The notes: generated by a model from the sequence alone, not told the origin. 64,000 nt of DNA from Diogma glabrata (GCA_963693315.1 CAVNZG010000991.1:98501-162500), one strand, 5' to 3'; numbered from the stretch's first letter, positions 1-12,589 are shown. Made by a program: numbers and translations.

Positions 1-586
1 TATTCTCTCGCAAATTAAAATTCTCGCTCGTGCCTCGCTCAAATTTTAAACTTTTGCTTGAGAATAAACTACTTCATTATTCACTCATTGATTAAACTAC
101 TAATACTACAGGAATTATTATACTATTTGAATTATTATGCTATAAAATAATTGTACAATAAAATTAAGGTTACTTTTTGTAGCATGATCTATTACCTAAT
201 TTTTAAAGTAAACATTTATATAAAAAAGATAATAAATAAATTCAGGCAGTCAACTCTAGGTTGAGCAGTGAGCTACACTAAAAGCTAATAAACCAAAAAT
301 AGAGCTAAATAAAAATTGAATTAATTAAATTAAATAGTGAGTTTGTACTTTTTGGTAGCGCTACGATCAGAAGCAGAACAGCAGCTCCGGAAGTAATTAT
401 AACAAGTATCACAACCAGCATAATCCAAGCACAAAAAAAAATCCTTTGTTTATGATTTTTATTTAATGGCAACTCAAAATTCATCTCCAAAAATGATGTT
501 AGCATTATAAAATGTTTCCATTTGTTGTATGAAATTTTTTTCTGAATAGCACATCCAGCACAACTCGAGCACAACCATTGAATTTA
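1..586. other. AT-rich DNA, no gene seen
   Basis: No coding signature, repeat unit or RNA structure could be recognised. The short open frame on the minus strand here is AT-biased and has no familiar motif. Confidence 0.5.
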
Positions 587-1715
587 ATTTTTTTTTTTTT
601 CAAATGACGGGGCATCAGAGGACATCAAAGATTTTTAAATATTTGTGGATTGAAGGCAATCGAGACTATTGATTCAGGCAGCGCATTCCATTTGCACGAT
701 GTACCCACAAATAAGTCCATTTGACACCATGACAGTGAGTAATGTGAGTAATCTCATCAGTTTGACTGTTTGCACAAGCCGATTGACGAGTAACACGGGG
801 CAAAGGATAAATGTTTGAGGCATAATGGATCTGATTCCATTTGAGCACTGCTGGTGACAATATCTGTAAAAAAACAACGAGGTCAGCAACAGTGCCACGA
901 TGTTGTTGGGAATTTAATGTTGAATTGCGATCACCAACAATTCGAATAGCATGGTTTTGAACAGAATCAAAAAAACAAACAGGATGGTAACAGATACAAC
1001 GCCTCCTACTTGACAACAATACTCCACACAGGAACGAATATAGGACTTGTAAATGTGGAGTAATTGATACGTAGTAAAAGATTTTTTACAACTATTGAGA
1101 AGGCCGAGTTTTCTTGACGTGCTCTTTGCCATTGCCAATATATGATCGTTCCAGAGTAGGTAGTTGGAAATTGTTAGTCCCAATAAACGAACGCTTTCAC
1201 ATTCGTCTATTTGTTCGTCACACATACTGATTGAACTATCATTGGGGAGCTCGGTTTCTGATCTGGAAACAATCAGTAGCTGTGTTTTGGTGAAATTAAA
1301 ATGTTTGCAAATTTTTAAACCATTTTAAACATTTTTGCAATTTTTTCAACCAAATTTTTGTCACCCCAGTTGGCGAACTTTTCTAGGTCTTCGTTTACAC
1401 TTTTGGCAGCGTCTCACCGGACGGGGTTTATTCGTTCGTGCATTTTACCCTTTGAATTTATCGGAGTACTGGTGATTTTCAACAGCTCGTTGATATAAAT
1501 TAAAAATAAGGTGGGGGATAAAACTGAGCCTTGGGGTACACCAGCGTTACTTAATTTAGACTCAGAAGAAAAGCCATCGATGGATACCGAAATGTAATGG
1601 TCTGTGAGAACATTTTGTATCCGCTTTACGACCGCGGGGTGAAATCCGTAAGTAACGAGCTTGTTGATAAGGTTGGCATGCCAGTAGCTTTGTTCAAAGC
1701 TTTCCGTAATTTCTT
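587..1715 (-). mobile_element. LINE (CR1/Jockey-like) fragment, 5'-truncated, decayed RT
   Basis: Read on the minus strand, this is the 3' half of a non-LTR retrotransposon polymerase. The order seen is: the end of an AFDKVW-like motif near 1700, GVPQGSVLSPTLFL near 1540-1510, SVRLLGLTISN and SYIRSCVEYCC (914-1225), and a C-terminal WNALPES block ending at a stop at 625-627. A run of T on the plus strand at 587-600 is the poly(A) tail, so the 3' UTR is only about 25 nt. The catalytic FADD box cannot be found between 1400 and 1500, an in-frame stop is present, and several frames are needed, so the copy is dead. It is related to the LINE at 58.7 kb but clearly a different family. Confidence 0.85.
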
Positions 1716-4700
1716 AATGCTATTCTGTTTATCATCTATCAGTTATTAGAACGCACTAGTAGTTAGTTGGTCAAAAGAAATTAGGTATTGTACAACTACG
1801 AATGGAATTTTTAGATAATTATTTTTCTTTTTTGTGAGCTACATAATGTTGTTTATTATGCTTGATTCATAGTAATTAATGCTTCATAAATAAACTTAAT
1901 TCGTTTTATAGCAATGAAATTAGAATTTAAAAATTATTATAGTTTGGCTTGTATGAAAGGCCATGTAAATGTTTGAAATTTCATAATTTTCGTTCATCTG
2001 TAGCACCATTGTGGTGGAAATCGGAACAAAAATTGCACGTTCATTTTCTCGACGCAGATTAATATAATGAAATATATTTCAAAAATTTTCATAGGACTTG
2101 TAACCCAACCGTAAAAATTTAAAAATATCAATGAAATTTCACATTTTATTGCAATTGGATAATTTTAATTTGCGACCGATATATTAGGGACTACATATCA
2201 AACATAAAATATAAAATATAATTCTTTTAATGCTTACAAAAAGTATGAGATTCTTTCTCGTATTTTTAAATATTTTGCTAAATAGATACATTATAAAAAA
2301 TTGGCAATTATCTAATTACAGTAAAATATAAAATTTCATTACCAAAATTTAAAAAAATATAGTGGTGTCACTCTCGTATGCAATCCTAATTAAATTTCTG
2401 TCACGTAGCATTAGCAGAAATGAATTGAATGGAAAACCAGCAACGAGGACTGGGTATAAACATGGTGGATAAAGCACATGTGCATCTTTAGAATGCATAC
2501 ATGCTACGTCGTATTCTTACAAGAAGAATACTTTAACAAACACTATAATTTTTCTTTTTATTGTGTAATGACGGACTATTTTCAATTTTTACTCTAAAAT
2601 AATGGTATTCGTATTCAAGAAATTCGCTAATAATTTGTTAATTTATTTTCTTCAATTGTATTAACCGTAGCGACATTTGTTTGTAGTACTGTATTTTTTT
2701 GTTTCAATTGATAATACATTTCAAAACATGTTTTACATAAATGATTGTTTAATTTGAAAAAAAGTAGTATTGATGTTTGTTTTGGTGAAAATTACTTGGA
2801 GTGGGAAACAGAAAACCTAATAATATGTATATATAAGCGATCAAATTATTTTGATCGGGAGATAGTACATAAATTTAAATCAAAAATTTAGATCGTGATT
2901 AATGTCTAATCAAAAATCAAACAAATATATCATTATGTAAAATTAATAATAGAAAAAAATATAAATTTTTATAGAAAAAAATTAAATTGTCTTTGATTGT
3001 GATATCAAGGTTTTTTTATTTATTTGTTTTTCTGATGTAATGTGTTTAATGAAAATTGATAAAATATTTAGCAAATAAAACGAAAACAAAAAAATGAATC
3101 TAAAACGCAACTTCAAATGCAAAAACGTGAAAATAGTTATTCATAAAGTTATTTATATAAAGTAATAACGAAACCGTTCAACACGCTTTTTATACCCAAC
3201 GGTTACGGTGAAGCTTCATTCCAAGTCGTTACATGTTAAATTACTAAACCTGAATCTATTAAATATATGTTTATTTTGTTTTCTTATACTTCGCTAGAAA
3301 TGTAACCTAATTTTTGGTTTATATTAGCGTTGACATTTTTTGGTAGTTTATCTTGTCGGCTAGCCATGATGAGAATTAGCTCAAGCTTAAAATTTTCTCA
3401 TTGGTTCGAAAAATGTGTGGATTGCAAAAAGTTTCATAATTTGCACCATAAATTTTTAGATTCAGTTCTCATATTTTTGATGGGAGATTTTCCATCGGAG
3501 TGATGTTATATCACAAATAATTTACTGAATTAATTAAATGCAAATATTCATAAATTTAATTTCATTTAACAAGCAACTAAAAAACTTAATGTGCTGAGCT
3601 TCGAAATACAAATAGTTATTGTGGCGGTAGATAAATTCTGAGGAATATATGTAAACTATGAGGAATATATTTCAAATTGACAGAGCTAGTTTGGTTTTGT
3701 CATTTGGTGATGCTTTAGGTATAATTACGTTTGGTTGGATGAATTACAACCTACAATCAACATTTGATCCACTGCACTGTTTTTGGAAGAAGACAACATT
3801 CAAGAAATAGAGTAATGTAAGCCTTTTTGTATTTTGATTTATATAGTTTTTGTGATTTACTTTTACACTGCTTTTTCTCTGTTAGCTAGCTAATAGTTTT
3901 TTTTATTTATTCTGTGATTCATAAATAAGAAATTTGCAAGTCTTATTTGTTTGTCATAGATTCAGTTTTTCGGTGTAATATTATTATTCGTTTAAAAGTC
4001 CAAATTATTATAATTGTATTGAAAATTATGTGTTAAAAACCAACAAAAAATAGATGATCATCAAATAACATAATAATAGGCCTGGCACAATTTGTGTAGT
4101 AAATATTCAAATGGGTTCCTAGTCAACAAAACAAAGTGCCAGTTTGTATTTTGAGTATGTTTTGAGTAAAAGAATAAATCTTTAGCTAATCCAAAAAAAA
4201 TAGGTTCTTCTTTGGGCATCTTTAATAATAATCAATCGAAAAGCAATATACTCTTTACTTTCAAACTGCCACACCAAAACTACAGCCCTAATTATAAAGC
4301 ATATTTGTTAGAGAAACAATCCCCACATTATATATTCAATGCTCCAAGTATTAAAATTTATAAAACCAACACATTTAAATATATACTAAAATTATTTTCT
4401 ATTGCATGGAAAATTAATTTTAATGACAGTTAAATTGACGAATTACGTTTATATTACGAGAAATAAAAACAAAATAATTTTCTATTATTAAACTTCAATT
4501 GCACAATTTCGATTCGTGATTCAAAGAAAACAAAACGAAAAAAAAAATTAAATAAATAAAGGAATAAAACGGAAATTAAGTTTGATATTAAATTTTACAT
4601 AAGTAGAACTTTTCGTCTAAACTTATTAAATTTATAATATAATTCAATTTTTTTTATATTTAAAATTTATTATATAATTGTGTCTGATATACATTCGTGT

Positions 4701-6117
4701 TGCGGCTTTTCTAGGAAACTTACTGTTTTATAAAATTAAATTTATAATTTCATTTCAACCTCAATATTCTGTATAATTTCATAAAATTCTACTTCAATTA
4801 TATAACTGGAATCAGTTTCTTAATTTTTAAATAGAAGAAGAATTTTTTCTATTGTACTTACGGTAATGAAGAAAAAGGCTAATTAATTAAGTTTTTTTGA
4901 AAAGGTGAACTCGGCTTATAACAATCGTATTTTTTCCAACTTATTTTGGTAACATTTACATTAAGATGTTGAGGGCTCTCAAACGAATGCATTAATGAAA
5001 TTAAATGGAGATATTCAAGATATTTTTACTTCCAAACAAACTCTTATTTGATGTGCATTATTGAATCATTCAAATCGATAACCACACCACTCCCCAGTAA
5101 GATTATTTAGTTTTTATGAATAATTGCATATTTAAACTGCATACGAGTTTAAAACCAATTGATATGTGTGTATCTCGTTCTAATAAATAAAGCTTTTTAT
5201 GAAATTTTCCTATTTTCTTGATTTAGTTTTTTTCAATTTCTTTTATTGCCCCAAAGAAAAGAATTATTGATTTTATGTAGATTTAGATTAGATTAGATTA
5301 AATTGGATATCTCAATATCTCAATGGGATATTTTCTATTTTATTTCTTTTGAACAACAGTTTTTTTTATTCACAAACTTCCAGTTTGTTTTTTAAATTTC
5401 TCTAGTTTTTTTTGTTGTTGTTTCATTATTGTGGCTTGGAAAAATGTTATTCAAATTTTCTTTAGTTTGTTGTTTTGTTTTAAAATTTTGTTCCAAAGAA
5501 TTTTTTACTAACAAAAAAGAAAACAAGTTTGTTTTGTTAGCCCAATGTCTAGTGGGAAATTGAAATGAGTGGTTATAGGTTTTGTTCGAAAAATTGAACT
5601 AATTTTACCGTTTTTAGGACAAAATGAATGATGGACAATTTTATAAGAAAATCTTTAAAAGTTTTTTATGTGGTATAAGTTAAAATTTATGATAATAGAT
5701 TCCTAAAATATTGTTTAAATGATTTTGTTGTGGTCATGATGAAACCATTACATACTACAAACATTCGTTGAAGTATGAAGTTTCAACAGTTAAGTTTTTT
5801 TGTCTATTGAACAATCATCCCAGACTCAAGCTTGGGGCGGCTCGTAAGATATGTTCAAGTCCATCAAACATGAAGAATGAAGCTCACTTTTTATCTCCCA
5901 AACATTTCTCATGTCTCAATTAAATCGAGTTCTTTATTTTCTGTTGTCTGCCCTTAGAATATCAAAAGTAAAGAATCAAATTTTAATTTCAAGTGTGATT
6001 AGATCGCATAAAGACTTAAAACAATTGATTTATCATATATAAAAGAAATCCATAGAATGCTTTCCAGCTTATATTTTCTTTATCGGTTAATTATAGATTA
6101 GTTGAAACAAAACATTT
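1716..6117. other. AT-rich non-coding DNA
   Basis: About 4.4 kb with long A/T runs and no recognisable gene, RNA or transposon ends. A short GATTAGATTAGATTA simple repeat lies near 5285. A small open frame at 4212-4433 has no start context or family resemblance. Confidence 0.5.
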
Positions 6118-6240
6118 GGGTGTGTTGATGGTTGCTAATGTTTTGCTCAAAACACCTTGGTCTGAGTAAGAGTCGAACCGCTTTGTGTTCGTCCACTGTG
6201 CAGCGAATTTAATGTCTAATTCATTACAAATTATATTCGA
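6118..6240 (-). repeat. dispersed repeat, possibly tRNA-derived SINE debris
   Basis: On the minus strand the sequence GCGGTTCGACTC resembles a pol III box B. The flanking text (GTTGATGGTT...TTTTGCT...CTTGG on the plus strand) recurs in diverged form at 24925-25010. Two similar but unlinked copies suggest an interspersed repeat. No good box A or poly-A/simple tail is visible, so the SINE reading is tentative. Confidence 0.35.
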
Positions 6241-8084
6241 CTTATCACAAAATTATCAGGAAATATATTACCTGAACTGTTAATGCTGCGTCAGCATAAT
6301 ATTATAACAGTTTAGTGTATGAGTAAATTTTGATTACATGTTGAATCGAAAAAAACTTAATTCGGTCGAAGAAACACATAAATGAAAATATGCTAAAACG
6401 TAATGGAAATCAACATAGAAGTTGTATAACTGAACAAACATTTCATACAGTTTACAGACGCAAGCGAAATAGATTATTTTATAAATGGAATAGACTATCT
6501 GAAACACGAAAATATTTGACTCAAATCATACCTTCAGTTTATTATAATTCTTCAAGAGTTTAAATTATGTAAACTAAAATAATAGAATTATTAATCTTTG
6601 TTCTAATTCTATTATTACTTTGGTCTGAAAGACCTAAGTATTACAATCATGAGCCAAAAGTGAAATTCTTACCTCCACTTTTTTGGCATTTCTTGACGTT
6701 TTAGGACCTACTGATTCTAAAAAAGCAAAAAAAAAAAATGTATGCCCATCCCTCGATTTAAACGGTACCCGATTTATGCGGTTTCGATTTTACACGGTTT
6801 ACAAAAATAAAATTTTTAATTTTAAAAATTATGTATTAATATTTCGATTTCGTATTTTCTTTTAAACGTTTAATTTTGCGGAATAAAACACAATCATTGT
6901 AAATGTCAAAAATAAAAATGATTAAAATCATTTAAATTTATTACATTCCACTATAAAAAACAACACATTCGAAAGAAGTTTTGAATGTGCAGCGAAAACT
7001 CTGTATGAGGTAGTGACACGTGCTTTGATATTTGCTTGCATGTCATTGGACGATGTTATAACAAAGTTTTCCAGGCGTTCTACTTCATAGTTGCCATTAT
7101 TCAAATTTGCAGGAAATATATTCCTGGATGATGTTAAATTTACCGTTTTACTGGTGTTTATGCATAAGAAAAGTCGTTCAGCATTTGTTTTAAGCTGTGT
7201 TACATTTTCTTTGATATCGCTTGGTCTACGTCCGAGTTGAGCAATATCATCTGCATGGTCAAGAATTTGTTAAAAACGAAGTTTTATATCTCGATTCGGC
7301 TTTTTATGGTGTATTCAAGCATCAAATTAAATTGTTCGGGCGCAAGTGAATCACATTATCAAACACTTGATGTTCTCTCAAAGAAGTCAGTAACTTATCT
7401 GTCGATTGTTATTCAAAAATTTGATCTCGATGTTGTGAGCTTACACAGAGAAACAAGAGGAACAAGAGAAACAAACAAGGAATGAAAACCACACTGATAG
7501 TCACCGATTCGGCAAACGGGATGAGCCATACGACATTAGCTTGTATTTTATATGGTATTTAGCAGTGCGATTTGACGATAATTTACACACTTTAGACGGT
7601 CACCTTCCTTCTGTAACGAAACAATAAGAGCTGTTTTCCATTCAGTAGGTAGTTGGTACTTCTTTGTCACAGATCTTGGTAACAGCTATTCCTCCAATTT
7701 TAAATAATTTTGCAGGAATTCCATCGATTCCTAAGTACCATTTTTTTGTGGCAGCTTGCACTTCTTCTATTGTTGGATAAGGCACAAAAGCCTCACTGGG
7801 CAGAGCAATTACTTTGATAGGATGAACTTCTTTAGTCCTATTAAATAGGCCTTGAAATTGCGATCACTATACTGCCAACACATTACGTTCATTTGTTGTA
7901 AGTTCGTTGCTTTCATTTTTTATGGCTGTGGATCTTGGGTGGAAAACTTTTGTCCGATTCCGTGCGTTGGCAAAGCACTCTTTTCAATTTCCACTAGTCT
8001 CATGTTGGTTTATTTTCGTTTCATGTGCGTCTCTTTTTCCGTTAAGTTTCGTTAATGCTTTCATTGCCAAATAAGGAACTGTTC

Positions 8085-8430
8085 AGATTTGCCCTAGTTC
8101 GATTGGGCACTGATCATGAATGTAACGCTTATGTCCAAGCGGTCCTGTTTGGGGCAGTCGGATCAGGATCTGATCAAGTTCGCCATATAAAATAAATAGG
8201 GCAAACCACAGTAAGATATTTTGTATCAGGTCCTGATCAGATTGCCCAACTAGGTGTCTAATAAGAAAAACCAAATCAGGGTCGGATATATTCAAATAAG
8301 GTTTACCTTAAAAGAGTATTCTAATTCAGTACCAAAGAGGTTCACATCATATTGCCCTAAAAGGGCTTGCCCTTTCTGGACGGACCTGATCATGCCCTGA
8401 TTGTATTCAGGCTTTTCTTAACTAATTTCT
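8085..8430. repeat. GATCAG/GCCC-rich block, candidate MITE inside the LINE
   Basis: This block separates two stretches that read as consecutive LINE protein on the minus strand, and itself gives no LINE motif. It is full of TGATCAGG/CCTGATCA and GGGCA/TGCCC motifs in both orientations, for example GGATCAGGATCTGATCAAG and GGTCCTGATCAGATTGCCC. No clean terminal inverted repeat or target duplication could be fixed, so the insertion reading is tentative. Confidence 0.35.
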
Positions 8431-8456
8431 GCTCGGGGTGTTAACCATTTTTCTTG

Positions 8457-8482
8457 CAGTTTTTGTCTATGTTCAACGTTTT
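8457..8482. repeat. target-site duplication, left copy (26 bp)
   Basis: Identical over 26 bp to 9125-9150 and directly abutting the SINE. The sequence belongs to the disrupted LINE: joining across the SINE restores a continuous LINE reading. Confidence 0.9.
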
Positions 8483-9124
8483 AGGCGATGTATAGCCGAG
8501 TGTGTTAACGCACTAGTCTTACATTGTTAGGGTCGACGGTTCGAATCCAGTCAAATCCAATATGGATTTTTCTGGATTAGAAATACAGAGCCGATTTAGA
8601 TGTTAAGTATTGGTGTTGGGTAGTTTATAAGTTAGTTTAAGGGGCGATGTATAGCCGAGTGTGTTAAAGCGCTAGTCTATGCATTGTTAGGGTCGACGGT
8701 TCGAATCCAGTCCAATCCAATATGGATTTTCTGGATTGGAATTGCAGAGCCGATTTAGCTGTTAAGTATTGGTGTTGGGTAGTTCATAAGTTAGTTTAGG
8801 GGGATATGTATACTAATAAATTATATGAATAACAGGTTTCCGACTGGAGATTACAGGCGAGAAATTTTAGATACGGGATTGCTGATTGGCGATTGCAGAT
8901 TATATGTATAAGTGATTGTCCTTGTGATTGTCTCGTAAAAGTAGTAGCTAGATACGATTTGCCAGGTGTCTGTAACCGGGTCGTTCACTCCTAACTCATA
9001 ATTACCTACCTATCCTTACCTATTGTTATATGTAAAAACGGCTGTAGGAAGTGGCCCGGCCGTAATCCGGGAGTCTCGCCTAGTGCTTGGTCCTACAGTC
9101 CAATCAATCAATCAATCAATCAAT
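8483..9124 (+). mobile_element. tRNA-derived SINE with two tandem tRNA-like heads
   Basis: The 642-bp insert starts with a tRNA-like head: box A-like TAGCCGAGTGTGTTAA and a perfect box B, GGTTCGAATCC, as in class II (Leu/Ser-type) tRNAs. The head plus its following body (about 159 bp) is repeated in tandem at 8484 and 8643 with few differences. After an AT-rich middle, the 3' region at 9040-9100 has a stem, CTGTAGGA pairing with TCCTACAG, and the element ends in (CAAT)n abutting the right target duplication. A 3' stem-loop with a short tandem tail is typical of SINEs that borrow a LINE 3' end. Transcription would be by RNA polymerase III from the internal boxes. Mobilisation by a LINE is inferred. 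Confidence 0.85.
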
Positions 9125-9150
9125 CAGTTTTTGTCTATGTTCAACGTTTT
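9125..9150. repeat. target-site duplication, right copy (26 bp)
   Basis: Exact copy of 8457-8482, immediately after the (CAAT)n tail of the SINE. Confidence 0.9.
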
Positions 9151-9610
9151 GGTGGTAATGGTGGTCAAACCATTCGTTGCGTGCATTCGGTGATCGTTTT
9201 CCGATTGTAGTTTCTTCTGCAAATATAATGGTTGATGAAGTGTTTGCCACTCTCCTTAAAAGTTTATGGTATCTCTGGAAGTATGTCATGCTCTTCTATG
9301 TTTTGCGTCACTATTTCCTGATATATTCAGCGTTGCCGGATGTTTGAATTCATCGATATTATAATCACGGTGTTCTTTGCTTGTCTATTAAATGCAGATG
9401 GCATCTTGTACTGGTAATCAAAGATGACAAAATGACTTTTAATTTAAGATGATTGTTGTCCATATCAGTCCTTCTGTATAATCGAAATTCAATTACACTT
9501 GTACGGTGTCTCTTAGAGATCATGATATGATCGAATTCATTTCATTATCTGCTTTGTATTCAGAAGGTGCACAAACATTGACGATCGGTTTTTGTAATAA
9601 AATGCGGTCT

Positions 9611-10055
9611 GTCGAGGAGTTAGTGTCACAATAGCATATAAAAATCATTTTAAACTAAGGTCCCACAACAATATACGTTTTAAGTTGTGATGGACGCAAA
9701 TTTTGTTTTTTTTTATATTTTTTGTTGACGGATGGATAATTAACTAAACAACAAAGCCTATCACATATAAAATATGACATAGACCAAAATTTCATGATTA
9801 AGCAAATAAAAATAAAATAGGAGGTAAAAAGCAAAAGTGTTTTAAAAATGTGCAGGAACTAAATTACAATGGGGTGGCCAATAATCCAGCCAGTGGCATA
9901 TTTCTTGATCATGTAACTCACTGTATTCCTCAATGTTTTAAGCGCAGATAAAAACTTTTATGAATGCTCGTTTCTTCCTCCAAAAAAATATTCCACACCT
10001 AATATTGAGTGTGCTACTGTTGACCAAATACAGATCATTCACCAGCTTCCCTAAG
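9611..10055. other. non-coding DNA, nothing recognised
   Basis: No motif, repeat or gene signature was seen between the LINE remnant and the dispersed repeat at 10.06 kb. Confidence 0.45.
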
Positions 10056-10059
10056 ATAT

Positions 10060-10160
10060 TACCTTGGCTAGTGATATCTCACTGCGGTTTTTACGTTAGC
10101 TCGTATGTCAATAGCAGGGACTGGAGTACAGAGGGCTCTCACACCCGTAAATCAAAAATA
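10060..10160 (+). repeat. dispersed repeat, copy 1
   Basis: GATATCTCAC, ACGTTAGCT and TATGTCAATAGCAGGGACTG here match GATATCTCACGTTAACT and TATGTCAATAACAGAGACTG at 18330-18375. The family is unknown. Confidence 0.5.
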
Positions 10161-10529
10161 AAATATAATTTACAAATCGATAAAAACTGATCTATCTATG
10201 CGGGGAAGCGTTATATTAAATTTGACTGCGAATTTTGGTGTGCGTATCCGCATGTTAATAGAGCACATGTCGATAACGTGTTAATTTACGTGAATATTTA
10301 TAAAAACCCCTACCCAAAATCCTCCTCCGATTTGATGATCACAATAGTAAAGAGTGTATCACCTCGTGGTTTTATGGATTGCACTTCTAATCCATCTCAG
10401 TTTGTGTAATGGCGGTATATTCAGTATGTAACTATAAACATGGGATTTTAAAATTAATTATAAATTAACATTTCTGAATATCCGAAATTACCATGCCACT
10501 AGGATGGAATGTTAATTAGGTGTCTTAGA

Positions 10530-10690
10530 TTAAGTTTTGATCGCTGACTTAAACCCTTGAATATTAAAGTTTTCAGGGAAAATTTACGCAGGTAAGGCAT
10601 TAAAGATATGAGAGCCTCTGTTGAAAAAGTCACGTTTTAAGGCTACACTTCTACACCTAATTATTTAAACAGTTTAAGACTGGGCGCTGG
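10530..10690 (-). pseudogene. LINE RT C-terminal fragment
   Basis: The minus strand reads VALKRDFFNRGSHIFNALPA, then a stop codon, then IFPENFNIQGFKSAIKT and a terminal stop at 10530-10532. FFNR....WN.LP is the conserved C-terminal block of CR1/Jockey-type LINE polymerases (compare NDYFNRVAKLWNSLPSS in the 58.7-kb LINE). One in-frame stop marks it as dead. The upstream part toward 10950 may be more of the same protein, but no motif there is convincing. Confidence 0.6.
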
Positions 10691-11133
10691 AGTTGCTCTG
10701 ATTTGTGAGTTATTGTAGATTTCCTGGTCTTCTAATGGTTAGCACGGTCGATGTTTCTATTTTTAAATCGTTGTGCGGGTACCGTTTTCAAGGTCGTTGT
10801 TATAATGACTCTGAGATGCGCCCAGGCCAGTGTACAGAGTTAATAGCAAATCGGATTTTACGGAAATGGCAGTTAGTCCTTCACCCAACCAAAATTTTCG
10901 TGAATTCATTTTATCGGTTTCGTTTTTATCTTAAGGTTACCTGAAAAATCCTTTTGCACGTTTGGTATAAAGAGCCGCTACTTCAAGATAAACGGCCGTA
11001 CCAAACCACACCTAACATGGAGAACAGAAGCTTGAGCTGCATTAGTTTTAAAGTGCCAATGACTCATCATGATGTTAAAAATTTTACTCAGGTAGTACGG
11101 CGTGGACCTAGAATTTTGGATTCGTACCCTCGG

Positions 11134-11229
11134 ATTTTATTCAGCCTCTTTAAATATGACATGAAGTGGGGTGGCACTTCGTATTTTATTTAGCCTCTTT
11201 AAATATGACATGAACTGGGGTGGCACTTA
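11134..11229 (+). repeat. tandem duplication, 49-bp unit x2
   Basis: ATTTTATTCAGCCTCTTTAA starts at 11134 and recurs with one change at 11183; both copies run on through GGGGTGGCACTT. Nothing suggests function. Confidence 0.85.
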
Positions 11230-11319
11230 TCTACCTTTTTAATATGAATCCTATGTCTCGTTTTGCGCGATTTCGATTAAAACGGCTACCCATGGAACGT
11301 ATCCTCCGCGTAAATCGAG

Positions 11320-11890
11320 GCATGGATGTATGTCTGTCTGGCCGTCCGGCCGTCATTACCTACGGAATCTAGAAAACCGCTGGAGGCATTTCAAAAACTT
11401 CTTTTTCTAAAAATAGGTATACTCAATGGACAGGTCCAAAAGGACGCTGTTGTCGATAACTGTACCAGAAATGTATCAACAAAATCATTAAGTGTGTCAA
11501 AAATAGCAAATTTTTATATTTTTGGCTTAAAAACGTTCAGTTTAAATTTGATTACGAGTAAGAACATTGAATTTGGAGAAATATTGATGGTAGGGATTGG
11601 TATGTGAGATCAAAAACTAGATTATTGCATTATAAGTTTGTCAAAAAAATGTTGTCAAGTGTGTCAAAAGAAAGATTTTTATTTATTCTTTTACCCAATT
11701 TTTTGGAAAAAAATAAAATTAATTATTTGTATGACATGAAATTTTATTATTATTATTAAGAATTATGGCAGTATATAAGTTGTAAGAATAATTTCAAGTG
11801 TCAAAAAATGTGTTCATTTATTTTTCTAGCCAATTTTTTGGAAAAAACAATTTAGTTGTTTTTATGACGTAAATGGAATGGAAATTTTTG
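11320..11890. other. non-coding DNA with a TGTCTGTCTGGCCGTCCGGC segment
   Basis: A GC-rich CTGTCTGGCCGTCCGGCCGTC stretch near 11330-11350 stands out in AT-rich surroundings. Two CAAGTGTGTCAAA-like segments lie near 11490 and 11655. No protein or RNA was recognised. Confidence 0.4.
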
Positions 11891-12530
11891 AATTTGTTAT
11901 TGTTTTTGAAATATTTTTGGAATTTTGAAAAAGGTTTGTATTATTGATATTGTAATAATTTTTGCAATATTTTTAGAATTTTGGAAAAAAGTTTTAATCT
12001 TTGATTTTGTTATAATTTTTGCAATATTTTTTGAAAAAAAAATGGAATTTTTGAATTTTATATATATTTTAAGAATTTTGAAAAAAGTTTCAATTTTTGA
12101 TTTTGTAAGAATTTGTAGAAGATTTTTAGAATTTTGAAAAATTTTAAATTTTTGATTTTATTATAATTTTTTGAATTTTGAAAAAAGTTTTAATATTTGA
12201 TTTTGTAATGATTTTTGCAATATTTTTAGAATTGTAGAAAAAGTTTGAATATTTAAGAATTTTTGGAATATTATTGGAATTTAGAAAAAGTTTAAATATT
12301 TGATTTTTTCTAATTTTTGGAATTTTGAAAAAATTTTCAATTTTTGATTTTGTTATAATTTTTGCAATAATTTTAGAAATTTTGAAAAAAAATTTAATCT
12401 TTGATTTTGAAATAGTTTTTGGAATATTTTTAGAATTTGATTTTATTTGATTTTAAAATTTGATTTTATTTAATTTTTACAATATATTTGGAATTTTGAA
12501 AGAAATACGAATTTTTGATATTGTAATATT
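11890..12530 (+). repeat. degenerate AT-rich tandem repeat, about 55-65 bp unit
   Basis: Recurring modules TTTTTGATTTTGT(A/T)ATAA, TTTTTGCAATATTTTTAGAA and TTTTGAAAAAAGTTT follow one another about ten times with variable spacing. The open frame at 11925-12137 (IFAIFLEF repeats) is only a translation of this array. Confidence 0.75.
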
Positions 12531-12589
12531 TTCTCGAAACGCTAAATGGAGAGGTTTTTGAGTAGTTTGCTGAGTGTAACATTTTTCAC

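Larger units (their letters stand above)
6960..9610 (-). pseudogene. RTE-like LINE remnant (endonuclease to RT), interrupted
   Basis: Minus-strand reading gives scattered LINE motifs in the correct order. PIVNVCAPSEYK (about 9590) and SKRHRTSVIEFRLYR (about 9520-9480) are the end of an apurinic endonuclease domain. NEWFDHHY (about 9180-9150) follows. FNRTKEVHPIK and GIDGIPAKLFKIGG (about 7840-7690) belong to RT motif 1 and its lead-in, then DYQCGF (about 7535) and HADDIAQLGRRPSDI (about 7255-7215), the catalytic box. Many frameshifts and stops make it inert. The GIDGIPA..FK..G and ADDIA.LGR signatures are those of RTE-like LINEs; the clade is inferred from memory of the family. A SINE (8483-9124) and probably another insertion (about 8085-8430) split it. 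Confidence 0.75.

Noticed and set aside
720..790. hammerhead ribozyme (CTGATGAG on the minus strand)
   Set aside because: The second core strand (CGAAAC) and stems are missing, and the sequence lies in LINE coding DNA.
8484..8560. tRNA gene
   Set aside because: Box A and box B are good, but the sequence is one of two heads of a SINE with target duplications, and acceptor-stem pairing was not seen.
6740..11315. 4.5-kb composite element with inverted ends
   Set aside because: CTCGATTTAAACGG near 6751 and GTAAATCGAGG near 11310 look inversely related, but only about 10-14 bases agree and the interval holds unrelated insertions.
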